Positions 43,382 to 52,472 of a stretch of DNA of 64,000 nt are shown here, piece by piece. This DNA comes from Bacteroidota bacterium (GTDB taxonomy: Bacteria; Bacteroidota; Bacteroidia; Flavobacteriales_D; Crocinitomicaceae). The stretch covers positions 124,001 to 188,000 of the forward strand of contig JACPUU010000018.1 in the NCBI GenBank assembly GCA_016192075.1. The letters run 5' to 3'. Numbering within the stretch: position 1 is the first letter of the stretch; every line of letters starts with the position of its first letter. The notes beneath the pieces are model-generated. The model ran no database searches. It had not been told where the DNA came from and was given only the letters and a program-made list of their open reading frames with translations. The position numbers and the translations under genes are program-made.

Positions 43382-45226
43382 CTATTCGACGGTAACCGAT
43401 TTTGCCAGATTACGCGGCTGATCAACGTTGCACCCGCGCATTACAGCAATGTAGTATGAAATAAGCTGAAATGGAATGGTTGCCAGAATTGGCACAATAA
43501 TTTCGTCTGCATCCGGAATTTCGATCACATCCTCGGCCAAATCCCTTACAGAGGTGTCTCCTTCTGTCACAATAGCAATGATGCGTCCTTTGCGGGCCTT
43601 AACCTCCTGAATATTGGAAACCACCTTTTCATAATTGGGTCCTTTGGTTGCAATGACAAAAACAGGCATGTTTTCATCAATCAGCGCAATTGGTCCGTGT
43701 TTCATTTCAGCAGCCGGATACCCTTCAGCATGGATGTATGAAATTTCTTTCAGTTTAAGTGCTCCTTCCAGCGCAATTGGGAATGAGCTGCCGCGACCCA
43801 GGTAAAGTGCATTGTGCGCATCTTTATACTCGGTTGCAATGGCCTTGATGTGGTTGCTGCTTTGCAGCAGTTTTTCGATTTTTTTAGGCAGCGCCTCCAT
43901 TTCATCAAGCAATGCCTGAAAACGGTTGGGTGAAATGGTATTGCGTTTTTTGGCAATCATGGTAGCCAGCATAGCCAGCAATGTTACCTGCGTAGTAAAT
44001 GCCTTGGTTGAAGCTACACCAATTTCAGGTCCGGCGTGGGTGTATGATCCGCCATGTGTAATGCGTGAAATGGAACTTCCAACCACGTTTACAATGCCCA
44101 GAATGGTTGCTCCCATGTCTTTGGACATTTTCAGCGCGGCCAATGTATCAGCCGTTTCGCCCGACTGTGAGATGGCAATAACCACATCGTCTTTACGAAT
44201 AATGGGGTTGCGGTATCTGAATTCACTGGCATACTCTACCTCAACCGGAATGCGGGCCAGATCTTCAATGTAATATTCACCTACCAGGCCTGCATGCCAC
44301 GATGTGCCACAGGCAATAATAATGATGCGGTTTGCATTTGCAATCTGCTCTTCATACTGTTTCAAACCGCCCAGCATAATCCACCCTTCTTTGGCATTCA
44401 ACCGCCCGCGGAAAGAATCATGAATAGCCCGCGGCTGTTCGTAAATCTCTTTCAGCATAAAATGATCATAGCCCCCGCGCTCAAGCTCTTCAAGCTGCAT
44501 GGAAAGTTCTGTTATTTCAGGCGAAACTTCTTTGTTGTGAATGCTGATAATGCGCAACCCTTCTTTGCGGTCAATAATGGCTATCTGCTCATCTTCCAGG
44601 TAAACCACATTTTTGGTGTATTCAATAATCGGTGTTGCATCAGATGCCAGGTAATACTCATCTTCACCCAAACCAACCACCAGCGGACTACTTTTTTTGG
44701 CTGCAATTAATTTATTGGGTTCGTCTTTGGAAACAATGACAATAGCATAAGCACCATGCACTTCATTCAATGCAAGGCGCAGCGCTTCTACCAGGTCAAC
44801 TTTGTATTTTGATTTGATTTCTTCAATCAGGTGAACCAATACTTCAGTATCTGTTTCACTTTTGAATGTGTGACCCCGTTTAACCAGTTCTTTTTTAAGA
44901 ACATCGTAGTTTTCAATAATTCCATTGTGTACCAGCACCATTCGCCCGTCACCTGAAAAGTGCGGATGCGCATTGATGTCATTGGGTAAACCATGTGTTG
45001 CCCAGCGGGTATGGCCAATTCCAACTGACCCCAGGGTTGATTTTCCTTCAACAAAAGCAACCAGGTCCTGCACTTTTCCCTGTCGCTTGTAAACATTCAG
45101 CTGATTATCATTTTCAAGCAGTGCCACACCGGCGCTGTCATATCCACGGTATTCGAGTCTGCTCAATCCTTTGATCAAAACAGGATACGCTTTTTTACTT
45201 CCAATATATCCAACAATTCCGCACAT
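43382..45226 (-). CDS. glmS: Glutamine-fructose-6-phosphate aminotransferase (isomerizing)
   Basis: 614 residues. It converts fructose-6-phosphate and glutamine to glucosamine-6-phosphate, the first step towards peptidoglycan and LPS amino sugars. The N-terminal glutaminase starts MCGIVGYIGS with the nucleophile Cys2 and shows GIGHTRWATHG and HNGIIENY. Two SIS domains follow (CGTSWHAGLVGEYYIE, SQSGETADT; then LGRGSSFPIALEGALKLKEI), and the end PRNLAKSVTVE is the family's closing motif. It lies 9 bases behind the DUF4270 gene, so it is the last gene of a three-gene operon. No glmS ribozyme is visible in the short upstream gap. Confidence 0.98.
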   Translation of the reverse strand: MCGIVGYIGSKKAYPVLIKGLSRLEYRGYDSAGVALLENDNQLNVYKRQGKVQDLVAFVEGKSTLGSVGIGHTRWATHGLPNDINAHPHFSGDGRMVLVHNGIIENYDVLKKELVKRGHTFKSETDTEVLVHLIEEIKSKYKVDLVEALRLALNEVHGAYAIVIVSKDEPNKLIAAKKSSPLVVGLGEDEYYLASDATPIIEYTKNVVYLEDEQIAIIDRKEGLRIISIHNKEVSPEITELSMQLEELERGGYDHFMLKEIYEQPRAIHDSFRGRLNAKEGWIMLGGLKQYEEQIANANRIIIIACGTSWHAGLVGEYYIEDLARIPVEVEYASEFRYRNPIIRKDDVVIAISQSGETADTLAALKMSKDMGATILGIVNVVGSSISRITHGGSYTHAGPEIGVASTKAFTTQVTLLAMLATMIAKKRNTISPNRFQALLDEMEALPKKIEKLLQSSNHIKAIATEYKDAHNALYLGRGSSFPIALEGALKLKEISYIHAEGYPAAEMKHGPIALIDENMPVFVIATKGPNYEKVVSNIQEVKARKGRIIAIVTEGDTSVRDLAEDVIEIPDADEIIVPILATIPFQLISYYIAVMRGCNVDQPRNLAKSVTVE

Positions 45227-45235
45227 AGGCTAATC

Positions 45236-46591
45236 TTAATAATTCGTATACGTAATTTCTAAACGGGCTTTTTGTTTGAGTGTTGTTTCTGAACCATTAA
45301 AAACTATTCGTTCAATGGTTGATCCAAAGAAGCTTGGGCTGTAAATGCGGAAACCTGTAAAATCACGCTCACCGGTTAACATTGCCTGAACCTCACGCGT
45401 TACCAGAAAACGGTATTCTTTGTTATCATCATCGTAAGCAACGGTTAACAGACTTGTGCCGGAACTGGCGTAATCAAGTGTTGTGGTTGAAAGCTGCCCA
45501 TCAATTATTTTGGCAATAAATAGTTTTGCAGAGGCATCAAAAACATCTGCCGTAAAATCCTGAACCGGCAAAATCAATTCGGCTTTGTTAATCACTTTAG
45601 GATCCCAGTTACCAAGCGAATCATAATTAAAATCCATCAGGTGTGGAATTTCAATGACTCCGCGCAAGGCACTTCCCTGGCTGTAAAATGCCTGTTCGCC
45701 TTTAGACTGATCAGCCAGTGCAGCTGCCACATCGGTTCCGGTGCGGTCATATTTAATATCATTGTAACGGGCACCTGAGCTGTTGAATTCAAAGGCATAT
45801 TCTTTGGGTGTTCCATTGTCTTTAAAGTACATGGTTACACCTGAAATTGAATTTTCAAGCACGGTGTAAAGTATCGTTCCCTGACCGGGTACCAGCCCCG
45901 TACCATTTACTTTAATGTAAAGCCCGTTGAAATACGACACAAAGCCATCATCTGTAGCCATATAACCACCATCGTTGGCAGCAACCATAGCCATTCCAAA
46001 TGCAGGATCAAGGTGAATGCGCAGGTGAGCCGGCAGGGTATCATCACCCACAATTTGTTCGGATACAATATCAGGCTGCTGGGTTTCAGATCCGGCCAGA
46101 ACAAGATTTGATCCGGTGGTTGTAGCAGAACTAAAGGTATAATACGTTGCATCACGATCCAGATCATCGGTAATTTCATAAACCTCAAATGTCATGGGTT
46201 GAATGTTTCCATAATAATTGAGGCTTGTATAACGCAGTGAAAGAACCACTGAATCCATTTGCAGTGTACCGGTAGCACCAAAAACAGGGCTTACCGAAGA
46301 GAGCCTCAGCTGGGTAACAATTCCACAATCTACTTTACCAAAAACCGGATCAGAATAAGACCCCAGCAGGTTAACTGCTGTTTCATCGGTTTCAACACTG
46401 TCAACCTCTTCGGTATAGGTTACCAGGGAAAATGTGTCTGTATAGGCTACACCCAATGAGCTTCCCTGAAGTTCATTACCAACCGGTGTTACTTCTTTTT
46501 TACAGGAAACCAGTGTATGGATTGCCATAAAAAAAACAGCGGAAAGTTTTAAAACCTTCCGCCGACTATTTATTTTTTTCTTTTCAGTCAT
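45236..46591 (-). CDS. DUF4270-family lipoprotein
   Basis: 451 residues. The N-terminus has a basic stretch, a hydrophobic core and a lipobox LVSC with Cys30 as the acylation site. The mature protein is beta-rich and includes a GTGLVPGQGTILYTV-type strand and a closing LKQKARLEITYTNY. This matches the DUF4270 family that in Bacteroidota lies next to glmS and a glycogen-synthase-like gene. The function is unknown; the operon suggests a link to cell-surface or amino-sugar metabolism (inference). It starts one base after the stop of the GT5-like gene. Confidence 0.85.
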   Translation of the reverse strand: MTEKKKINSRRKVLKLSAVFFMAIHTLVSCKKEVTPVGNELQGSSLGVAYTDTFSLVTYTEEVDSVETDETAVNLLGSYSDPVFGKVDCGIVTQLRLSSVSPVFGATGTLQMDSVVLSLRYTSLNYYGNIQPMTFEVYEITDDLDRDATYYTFSSATTTGSNLVLAGSETQQPDIVSEQIVGDDTLPAHLRIHLDPAFGMAMVAANDGGYMATDDGFVSYFNGLYIKVNGTGLVPGQGTILYTVLENSISGVTMYFKDNGTPKEYAFEFNSSGARYNDIKYDRTGTDVAAALADQSKGEQAFYSQGSALRGVIEIPHLMDFNYDSLGNWDPKVINKAELILPVQDFTADVFDASAKLFIAKIIDGQLSTTTLDYASSGTSLLTVAYDDDNKEYRFLVTREVQAMLTGERDFTGFRIYSPSFFGSTIERIVFNGSETTLKQKARLEITYTNY

Positions 46592-46592
46592 T

Positions 46593-47411
46593 CTAAACTA
46601 CTACTTCTTCTATAATCTGATCGTAAAACTCGTCCATAGGCTTAACGAAAGATTCTTCAGGATAGTATTCAAGGAACGGAACACCTGATTTGCGGATGAT
46701 CGTTTTAAGTTCTGAACTGATTTCAGCACTTCCCTGAACCACACCGTCTGAAACCTTAATAGCCGCTTCATTGAGCGCATTGAAGTCTGTTTTTTTCAAA
46801 GGAGCAATGGTAGCCTCGTCAAAGCCGTCAAATTTAAGTTTTTCGTAAAATTTAGGGTCCCAATTTTTGTTAAATGCGTTGTCGTAAACTGAATAGATTA
46901 CTTTGGCCTCTGCAAAATGCGGGTCATTGTTGTATAATTTCTTGATATACAAGGGTGTTAATGCTGTCATCCAGCCGTGGCAGTGAATAATGTCCGGTTT
47001 CCAGCCCAGTTTTTTGACTGTCTCCAGCACACCGCGGCCAAAAAACATGGCGCGCTCGTCATTATCGGCATGATAATTTCCCTTATCATCACAAACAGTT
47101 GTTTTGCGACGGAAAAAATCTTCATTGTCAATAAAATAGACTTGAATTTTAGCTTGCGGTACAGATGCCACCTTAATAATAAGCGGGTGGTCAACATCGT
47201 TAATAATCAGGTTCATTCCCGACAGACGAATTACCTCATGTAACTGGTGTCTGCGCTCGTTGATACATCCGTAACGCGGCATAAATGCACGGATTTCTTT
47301 ACCGGCCTCCTGAATTCCCTGAGGGAGTTTTCGGGTGGCTACTGAGATGTCGCTGTTAGGTAAAAAAGGGGAAATTTCTTGTGAGATGAATAGCACTCGT
47401 TTTTTTTCCAT
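46593..47411 (-). CDS. Half-length glycogen/starch synthase-like protein (GT5 N-terminal domain only)
   Basis: 272 residues. The sequence matches the N-terminal Rossmann domain of GT5 glycogen synthases: VLFISQEISPFLPN, EIRAFMPRYG, VYFIDNEDFF, the PDIIHCHGWMTAL segment and a Y-D-N-A-F-N loop. It then stops, without the C-terminal domain that holds the nucleotide-sugar binding E-x7-E motif and without the usual K-x-G-G-L motif near the N-terminus. It therefore probably cannot be a normal ADP-glucose transferase. It heads an operon with the DUF4270 lipoprotein and glmS, divergent from panC. The promoter is unusually clear (TTG, 20-bp spacer, TAATTTTG). Confidence 0.88.
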   Translation of the reverse strand: MEKKRVLFISQEISPFLPNSDISVATRKLPQGIQEAGKEIRAFMPRYGCINERRHQLHEVIRLSGMNLIINDVDHPLIIKVASVPQAKIQVYFIDNEDFFRRKTTVCDDKGNYHADNDERAMFFGRGVLETVKKLGWKPDIIHCHGWMTALTPLYIKKLYNNDPHFAEAKVIYSVYDNAFNKNWDPKFYEKLKFDGFDEATIAPLKKTDFNALNEAAIKVSDGVVQGSAEISSELKTIIRKSGVPFLEYYPEESFVKPMDEFYDQIIEEVVV

Positions 47412-47437
47412 AAAGGATGTCTACATTGAATAGTTAG

Positions 47438-47468
47438 CAAAATTACGAAAAAAAAAGCACATTTTCAA
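47438..47468 (-). promoter_or_regulatory. Full -33/-7 promoter of the GT5-like/DUF4270/glmS operon
   Basis: On the minus strand TTG (47466-47468), a 20-bp spacer, then TAATTTTG (47438-47445), an exact match to TAnnTTTG. It lies 26 bases before the ATG at 47411 and back to back with the panC promoter. Confidence 0.75.
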
Positions 47469-47478
47469 CCAAAAAATA

Positions 47479-47486
47479 TAGATTTG
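47479..47486 (+). promoter_or_regulatory. -7 promoter element of panC
   Basis: TAGATTTG is an exact TAnnTTTG match, 34 bases before the GTG start. The two divergent promoters are only 33 bp apart, so they may compete for polymerase. Confidence 0.6.
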
Positions 47487-47520
47487 CCAGTTTGCCCAAT
47501 TCTAAAAGTAGGTCGTTCCC

Positions 47521-48372
47521 GTGCAAGTTTTCAACACAGCAGCCCGCCTGGCGGACTTTATCAAACAACTCAAAACTGAAAATACAGCTGTAAAAATAGG
47601 TTTTGTACCCACCATGGGCGCCCTGCATGAAGGGCACATGAAACTCATTAAGCAGGCCAAAGCCAATGCTGATGTGGTTTTAGCCTCTATTTTTGTGAAC
47701 CCAACCCAATTTAACGACCCTAAAGACCTGGAGCGCTACCCGCGTACGCCGCAGGCCGACCTGGATCTTTTAAAGCAGCACGGCTGTGACGGTGTCTTTA
47801 TGCCGGCTGTTGCTGATATCTACCCAAACGGTACTGCTGAAAACTATGTATTAGACTTTCAAGGCCTTGACCGGGTTATGGAAGGCGCCTTCAGACCGGG
47901 TCATTTCAACGGGGTGGCCCAGGTTGTCGAACGGTTTTTCAGAATTGTGAATCCTGACCTGGCCTTTTTTGGACGAAAAGACTTTCAGCAGGTAGCCATT
48001 ATCAAACACCTGGTGCGCGTAAAACACCTGCCGGTAGAAATTGTGGTGGTTGACACTGCCAGAAGTGTGGACGGGTTGGCTCTCAGCTCAAGAAATACCT
48101 TGCTGTCAGCTGACCAGAAAAAAGATGCACTGATCATTTTTAAAACGCTTTCAAAGGCTGTTGAACTGGCCAGGACCGAAAAAGATGCCAAAAAAGTGAA
48201 AGAACAACTTATTTCTTTTTTCAATACCGGATCACTGCGGCTTGAGTACCTTGAAATTGCAGATGATAGCACCCTGCAGCCCGTTGACACCCTTAAAGCC
48301 GGCTGTACCTGCTGCATTGCAGCCTTTTGCGGAACGGTCAGGCTAATTGATAACATGCCGCTTAACGGGTAA
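47521..48372 (+). CDS. panC: Pantothenate synthetase (pantoate-beta-alanine ligase)
   Basis: 283 residues starting at GTG. It joins pantoate and beta-alanine using ATP, the last step of pantothenate synthesis, in the cytoplasm. The motifs are FVPTMGALHEGHMKLI with the HxGH adenylate-binding site, FVNPTQFN, GAFRPGHFNGVAQVV and FGRKDFQQ, then the LSSRN / KMSKS-like segment at about residue 184. The length is normal. panD, often adjacent in related genomes, is not seen here. It is divergent from the GT5-like operon. Confidence 0.97.
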   Translation: MQVFNTAARLADFIKQLKTENTAVKIGFVPTMGALHEGHMKLIKQAKANADVVLASIFVNPTQFNDPKDLERYPRTPQADLDLLKQHGCDGVFMPAVADIYPNGTAENYVLDFQGLDRVMEGAFRPGHFNGVAQVVERFFRIVNPDLAFFGRKDFQQVAIIKHLVRVKHLPVEIVVVDTARSVDGLALSSRNTLLSADQKKDALIIFKTLSKAVELARTEKDAKKVKEQLISFFNTGSLRLEYLEIADDSTLQPVDTLKAGCTCCIAAFCGTVRLIDNMPLNG

Positions 48373-48445
48373 CTGCAATTTTCAAGGCCTTATGCCCACA
48401 AGGTTTCCCTTCTTACATGTATCTTCAAACACAAAATAGCTTTCT

Positions 48446-50281
48446 TTGAGAAACCTGTGGATACTATATTGCCTTTTTCACGCGGCTGAACTCTTTTCAT
48501 TTGAAACCCGTTTTGCAGATAGCCTCTACCAGGAGGCCCGCACCCTGAATGGCAGAAAAGGTCTTGAATTTATGCTGGATCATTTCTATCCGGTTTTTAC
48601 GCGGAATTATCAGGACGGTACTACCTGGACTCAACAATCACTTCATTATTCAATGCTTTCTGCTGATCAGCACCTGATTGGCCGAAGTTATTTAAACCTG
48701 GGCATGAGCCATTACATGCGGGGTGACTATCCGGCTTGTTTGTTAAACTATCAGAAAGCCCTTGACCTTTTTGAAACGGTCAACGATCAGTCTTATATAG
48801 GAAGAACCTGCAATGAATTTTCAGTTTACTGGCGCAAACAAAAACAGTTTGACACCGGGCTTGAATACCTTGACCGGTCACTCAGCGTCTGCTCTGCCTG
48901 CCATGATACTGCCTGCGTGGAGACATCACTTAACAACCGGGCGGTGATTTATGAAATGATGGGCCGTTATGACCTGGCGCTTACTTATTATCGAAAAGCC
49001 GAAGAGGTAGCTGCAAGCATTCACGATTCACTTGGGCAAGCCTATACCTATATGGATGCGGCTCAATGTCACCGGTTAAATGGCAGCCTTGACTCGGCTG
49101 AAATGCTGATTGACCGTTCCATTGAAATTTTAACGCAGCTGGGAAACCTGCAGGGTGTTGGTTTAAACCTGGTGAACAAAGCTGCCCTGCTGGTTGAAAA
49201 AAATGAATTGAACAGCGCCGTGAGCGTTTATGAAGAATGCATCAGGCTGGCAGAGCGCATTAAGTATACCGATTTACTTAAAACCGCACATTATCAATTG
49301 GGGCAGACATACGCGCAGCAGAAAAATTTTGAAAAATCATTCGTGCATATTGAACGCAGCTATTTTCTGAGAGATAGTCTTTTGAACGAAGATAAATTAA
49401 AAGCACTTTCAGACATGGAGGTGAAGTATGAGACTGAAAAAATTGAAAAAAATCTGTTGGCCGAGCAGCAGGAGCATGTAAAAACAGAACTGCAGGTTGC
49501 AACACGTACCAACTGGCTCATTGGTTTGGGTGGATTTTCAGCTACTGCCCTTTTCCTGGGATTATTTCTCTACCAGCGCACATCACGCCTGGCACAAGCT
49601 GAAAAAGACCGTGCCGTTATTGCGGAGCGTGAAAAAAGCATTCAGGCCGTTTTTGACGCCACCGAAAAAGAGCGCAGCCGCATATCACGTGAACTGCACG
49701 ACGGCATTGGGCAACAGATGAGTGGCCTTAAACTGGCCTGGCAAAACCTGGCTGCCTCATCGGGTAACCAACTAACCGGCAACGAAAAAAACAAGCTGCA
49801 AACCCTTTCAAAAATTCTGGATGAAACGGCCGCAGAAGTACGCACACTCTCACACCAGATGATGCCTAAAGTACTCGAGAGTTTTGGCCTGACACCGGCA
49901 TTGGAAGATATGCTGGAAAAAGCCCTGCAGCACACACCGGTTAAATACCAGTTTGAAACTTATAATTTCAATGAACGGCTCCCTCAAAAAACAGAGCTCG
50001 CCCTTTTCAGAATTGCGCAGGAACTAATCAGCAACGTGATCAAACATGCCGCCGCCGATTTTGTATCAGTGCAACTTTTCAAAAATCAAAATCAACTGAT
50101 ACTGATTGTAGAAGACAATGGCAAAGGAATGCCTGAAACGCTGACGGCTGAAGGTCACGGTTTATTAAACATCAAATCAAGATTGAGCACCATTCAGGGG
50201 CAGGTAAATTTTGAACGCGGCCAAAATTCCGGAACTACAGTAACCGTAAGAGTTGTATTGGAGGCAGGTGACCTTGTCTGA
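48446..50281 (+). CDS. TPR sensor histidine kinase (HisKA_3 type)
   Basis: 611 residues from TTG 48446. An in-frame stop lies only 3 codons upstream, and the TTG begins directly with a hydrophobic leader, so it is the most likely start. Residues ~25-320 form TPR repeats (SYLNLGMSHYMRGDYPACL and similar) that would lie outside the cytoplasmic membrane. A coiled coil (about 325-352), one membrane helix (356-377) and a second coiled coil lead to HisKA_3 (SRISRELHDGIGQQM, phosphoacceptor His418). The HATPase domain has DNGKGMP and GHGLLNIKSRL. This is the class that pairs with LuxR/NarL-type regulators, and one follows at 50461. Confidence 0.92.
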   Translation: MRNLWILYCLFHAAELFSFETRFADSLYQEARTLNGRKGLEFMLDHFYPVFTRNYQDGTTWTQQSLHYSMLSADQHLIGRSYLNLGMSHYMRGDYPACLLNYQKALDLFETVNDQSYIGRTCNEFSVYWRKQKQFDTGLEYLDRSLSVCSACHDTACVETSLNNRAVIYEMMGRYDLALTYYRKAEEVAASIHDSLGQAYTYMDAAQCHRLNGSLDSAEMLIDRSIEILTQLGNLQGVGLNLVNKAALLVEKNELNSAVSVYEECIRLAERIKYTDLLKTAHYQLGQTYAQQKNFEKSFVHIERSYFLRDSLLNEDKLKALSDMEVKYETEKIEKNLLAEQQEHVKTELQVATRTNWLIGLGGFSATALFLGLFLYQRTSRLAQAEKDRAVIAEREKSIQAVFDATEKERSRISRELHDGIGQQMSGLKLAWQNLAASSGNQLTGNEKNKLQTLSKILDETAAEVRTLSHQMMPKVLESFGLTPALEDMLEKALQHTPVKYQFETYNFNERLPQKTELALFRIAQELISNVIKHAAADFVSVQLFKNQNQLILIVEDNGKGMPETLTAEGHGLLNIKSRLSTIQGQVNFERGQNSGTTVTVRVVLEAGDLV

Positions 50282-50432
50282 TATACTGGTCCTGTATTGA
50301 CTAAAAAGTTTGCCTGGATTCGTATACATCAACAATCGGTTAGCACAAATTTTGCAAACGGAAAATGCCGCGCTGGTAAAAAACCAGGGTTGAACTATGT
50401 TCTGGATCAGAATCAGTTGACCGTTTATCGTT

Positions 50433-50440
50433 TATCTTTG
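50433..50440 (+). promoter_or_regulatory. -7 promoter element of the response-regulator gene
   Basis: TATCTTTG is an exact TAnnTTTG match, 20 bases before the ATG at 50461. The regulator can thus be expressed separately from its kinase. Confidence 0.6.
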
Positions 50441-50460
50441 AACTGACAGATTGTTATTTC

Positions 50461-51117
50461 ATGGGTAAAAAGCGTGTTCTTCTGGTTGATGATCACCAGT
50501 TGATTATTGATGGTTTGCGTGGTTTTATTGAAGCCGCTCCGGCGTATGCCGTGGTAGGTGAAGCCAACACCGGTACAGAGGCCGTAAGGCTTGCTGCTGT
50601 GCTAAACCCTGACGTTATTCTGATGGATATTGAAATGCCTGAAATGAGTGGCATTCAGGCCTGCCAGGAGATTAAAAAAACAATGCCTGATGTCAAAATC
50701 ATCATTGTATCCATGCATCATGAAAAACAACTTATCAAAAAATTAATTGACCTGGGCGCAGATGGTTACCTGCTCAAAAATTCCCAGCAGCAAGAGGTGA
50801 TGGATGCCCTTGAAAAAGTGCTCCGCAACCAATCGTATTTTTCGCAGGATGTGACCCTGTCACTGCTTGATAAATCAAACTCCAAAAACGCGTCGACCCA
50901 TTCTTCAGCTGTTTTACATGTTTCTCAACTGACGGAACGTGAAATTGAAATTCTGAAACTGGTAGCACAGGGCATGACAAATAAAGAAATTGGTGATTCA
51001 CTGAACATTTCACACCGCACAGTAGATACGCACCGCACCAACCTGATGAAAAAACTGGAGGTAACGAATGTGGCAGGCTTAATTCGTTTTGCGTTTAAGA
51101 ACGGGTTAATTCAATAA
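50461..51117 (+). CDS. LuxR/NarL-family response regulator
   Basis: 218 residues. A receiver domain (residues ~4-120) has the acidic pair DD (10-11), phosphoacceptor Asp56 in ILMDIEMPEMSG and Lys106 in GYLLKNS. A short linker leads to a LuxR-type helix-turn-helix (about 150-215; LTEREIEILKLVAQG, TNKEIGDSLNISHRTVDTH). It is the probable partner of the HisKA_3 kinase just upstream. The 179-bp gap and its own promoter element suggest independent expression. It binds DNA as a dimer; targets are unknown. Confidence 0.95.
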   Translation: MGKKRVLLVDDHQLIIDGLRGFIEAAPAYAVVGEANTGTEAVRLAAVLNPDVILMDIEMPEMSGIQACQEIKKTMPDVKIIIVSMHHEKQLIKKLIDLGADGYLLKNSQQQEVMDALEKVLRNQSYFSQDVTLSLLDKSNSKNASTHSSAVLHVSQLTEREIEILKLVAQGMTNKEIGDSLNISHRTVDTHRTNLMKKLEVTNVAGLIRFAFKNGLIQ

Positions 51118-51190
51118 CGTGTCTGTATACATAACCCACTGAGCGCTGCAAATTCCGCCGCCTATTCAAAAAGTAAATCTGACATTCTTG

Positions 51191-52387
51191 TTACTCCACC
51201 AACCCTGGCACAGTAACTATTTCATTGACATCCGCCGCATAATTTACACCTGCCGCTTTGAAGCCAAAAAGCCCGAAAAATTCATCGCTGTATCCGGGCA
51301 AGTCACCCAAAGCACCCAGGTTTTCAGTGGACGCTTTTTCCCACAGCCCGGCAACCTCAGCCTGAACATCATCACGCATTTCCCAATCGTCAACACGAAT
51401 TCTGCCCTTTTCATCTACCGGAATATTTGCCGGATCTTTATACAACCGATCCTGAAACAAACGTTGTATTTGTTCAATACAGCCTTCGTGAATGCCCTTT
51501 GCTTTCATCACTTTATACAGCAATGAAATATACAGCGGTATAACCGGAATGGCCGAACTTGCCTGTGTAACCAGCGCTTTGTTAACTGAAACATAAGCAT
51601 TGCCACCCAATTCTTTTAACGCATCTGAAATTTCAAACGCCGTTGCCTCCAGGTGATCTTTAGCACGACCTATTGTTCCCTTGCGATAAACCGCTTCTGT
51701 CAGTTTTGGGCCAATGTAAGAATAGGCTACCGTGACAACGTTTGGTGCAAGTAAATTTGCTGCTTTAAGCGCTTCAATCCACATGGCCCAGTCTTCACCC
51801 CCCATTACCGCAACGGTATTGGCAATCTCCGCTTCATTGGCCGGATCAATGGATATTTCTGAAACTTTGCCGGTATGAAAATCAACCGTTTTATTGGTGA
51901 ATGCACCTCCGATTGGCTTCAGTGTAGAACGGTACGTTACACCATCTTTTGGATTTGTTCTGACCGGTGATGCCAGGCTGTAGATAATCAAATCTACCTG
52001 CCCCAGATCTGCCTTAATCAGATCCATTGTTTTTTGTTTTACCTCATTGGAGAACGCATCACCATTAATGCTTTTGGCATATAACCCCGCGCGGTGTGCC
52101 TCCTGTTCAAAGGCTGCTGTATTATACCATCCCGGTGAGGCCGGTTTGCCTTCTGATGCTGGTTTTTCAAAATAAACGCCAATGGTTGCCGCATCTGATC
52201 CATACGCCGCTGTAATTCTGGATGCCAAACCAAATCCGGTAGATGCTCCAATCACCAGCACTTTTTTGGGTCCGGCAACTTTACCTTTTGACTTTATGTA
52301 ATTAATTTGTTTTACCACGTTGTGTGCACAACCGGTTGGATGGGCTGTTACACAAATAAAGCCCCGGGTTTTTGGTTCAATAATCAT
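51191..52387 (-). CDS. fabV: FabV-type trans-2-enoyl-ACP/CoA reductase
   Basis: 398 residues from ATG 52387; the longer frame to 52516 runs through a hairpin repeat and the end of asnS and is rejected. It starts MIIEPKTRGFICVTAHPTGC, which is characteristic of FabV. The NAD(P)-binding Rossmann motif is KVLVIGASTGFGLASRI, and YSYIGPKLTEAVYRKGTIGRAK contains the active-site tyrosine/lysine pattern. FabV performs the last reduction of each fatty-acid elongation cycle and is known for resistance to triclosan. It probably shares a transcript with asnS, 85 bp upstream. Confidence 0.95.
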   Translation of the reverse strand: MIIEPKTRGFICVTAHPTGCAHNVVKQINYIKSKGKVAGPKKVLVIGASTGFGLASRITAAYGSDAATIGVYFEKPASEGKPASPGWYNTAAFEQEAHRAGLYAKSINGDAFSNEVKQKTMDLIKADLGQVDLIIYSLASPVRTNPKDGVTYRSTLKPIGGAFTNKTVDFHTGKVSEISIDPANEAEIANTVAVMGGEDWAMWIEALKAANLLAPNVVTVAYSYIGPKLTEAVYRKGTIGRAKDHLEATAFEISDALKELGGNAYVSVNKALVTQASSAIPVIPLYISLLYKVMKAKGIHEGCIEQIQRLFQDRLYKDPANIPVDEKGRIRVDDWEMRDDVQAEVAGLWEKASTENLGALGDLPGYSDEFFGLFGFKAAGVNYAADVNEIVTVPGLVE

Positions 52388-52410
52388 AGGGATATTTTTT
52401 GGTTTTGTTT

Positions 52411-52465
52411 TGTAGATGTGTGTCGCAATATTTTGTAGGTGTGTGCGCGACACACACCTACAAAA
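52411..52465. repeat. GTAGGTGTGTG hairpin repeat between asnS and fabV
   Basis: A perfect 15-bp stem (52431-52445 with 52451-52465, TTTTGTAGGTGTGTG and its complement) closes a 5-nt loop CGCGA. A partial extra copy of one arm, TGTAGATGTGTGTCGC, precedes it at 52411-52426. No T-run follows. Stem ends GTAG/CTAC resemble REP-like mobile hairpins. Confidence 0.8.
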
Positions 52466-52472
52466 TGAATTA

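Noticed and set aside
45227-45235. glmS ribozyme upstream of glmS
   Set aside because: The gap to the preceding gene is only 9 bases, too short for the ribozyme.
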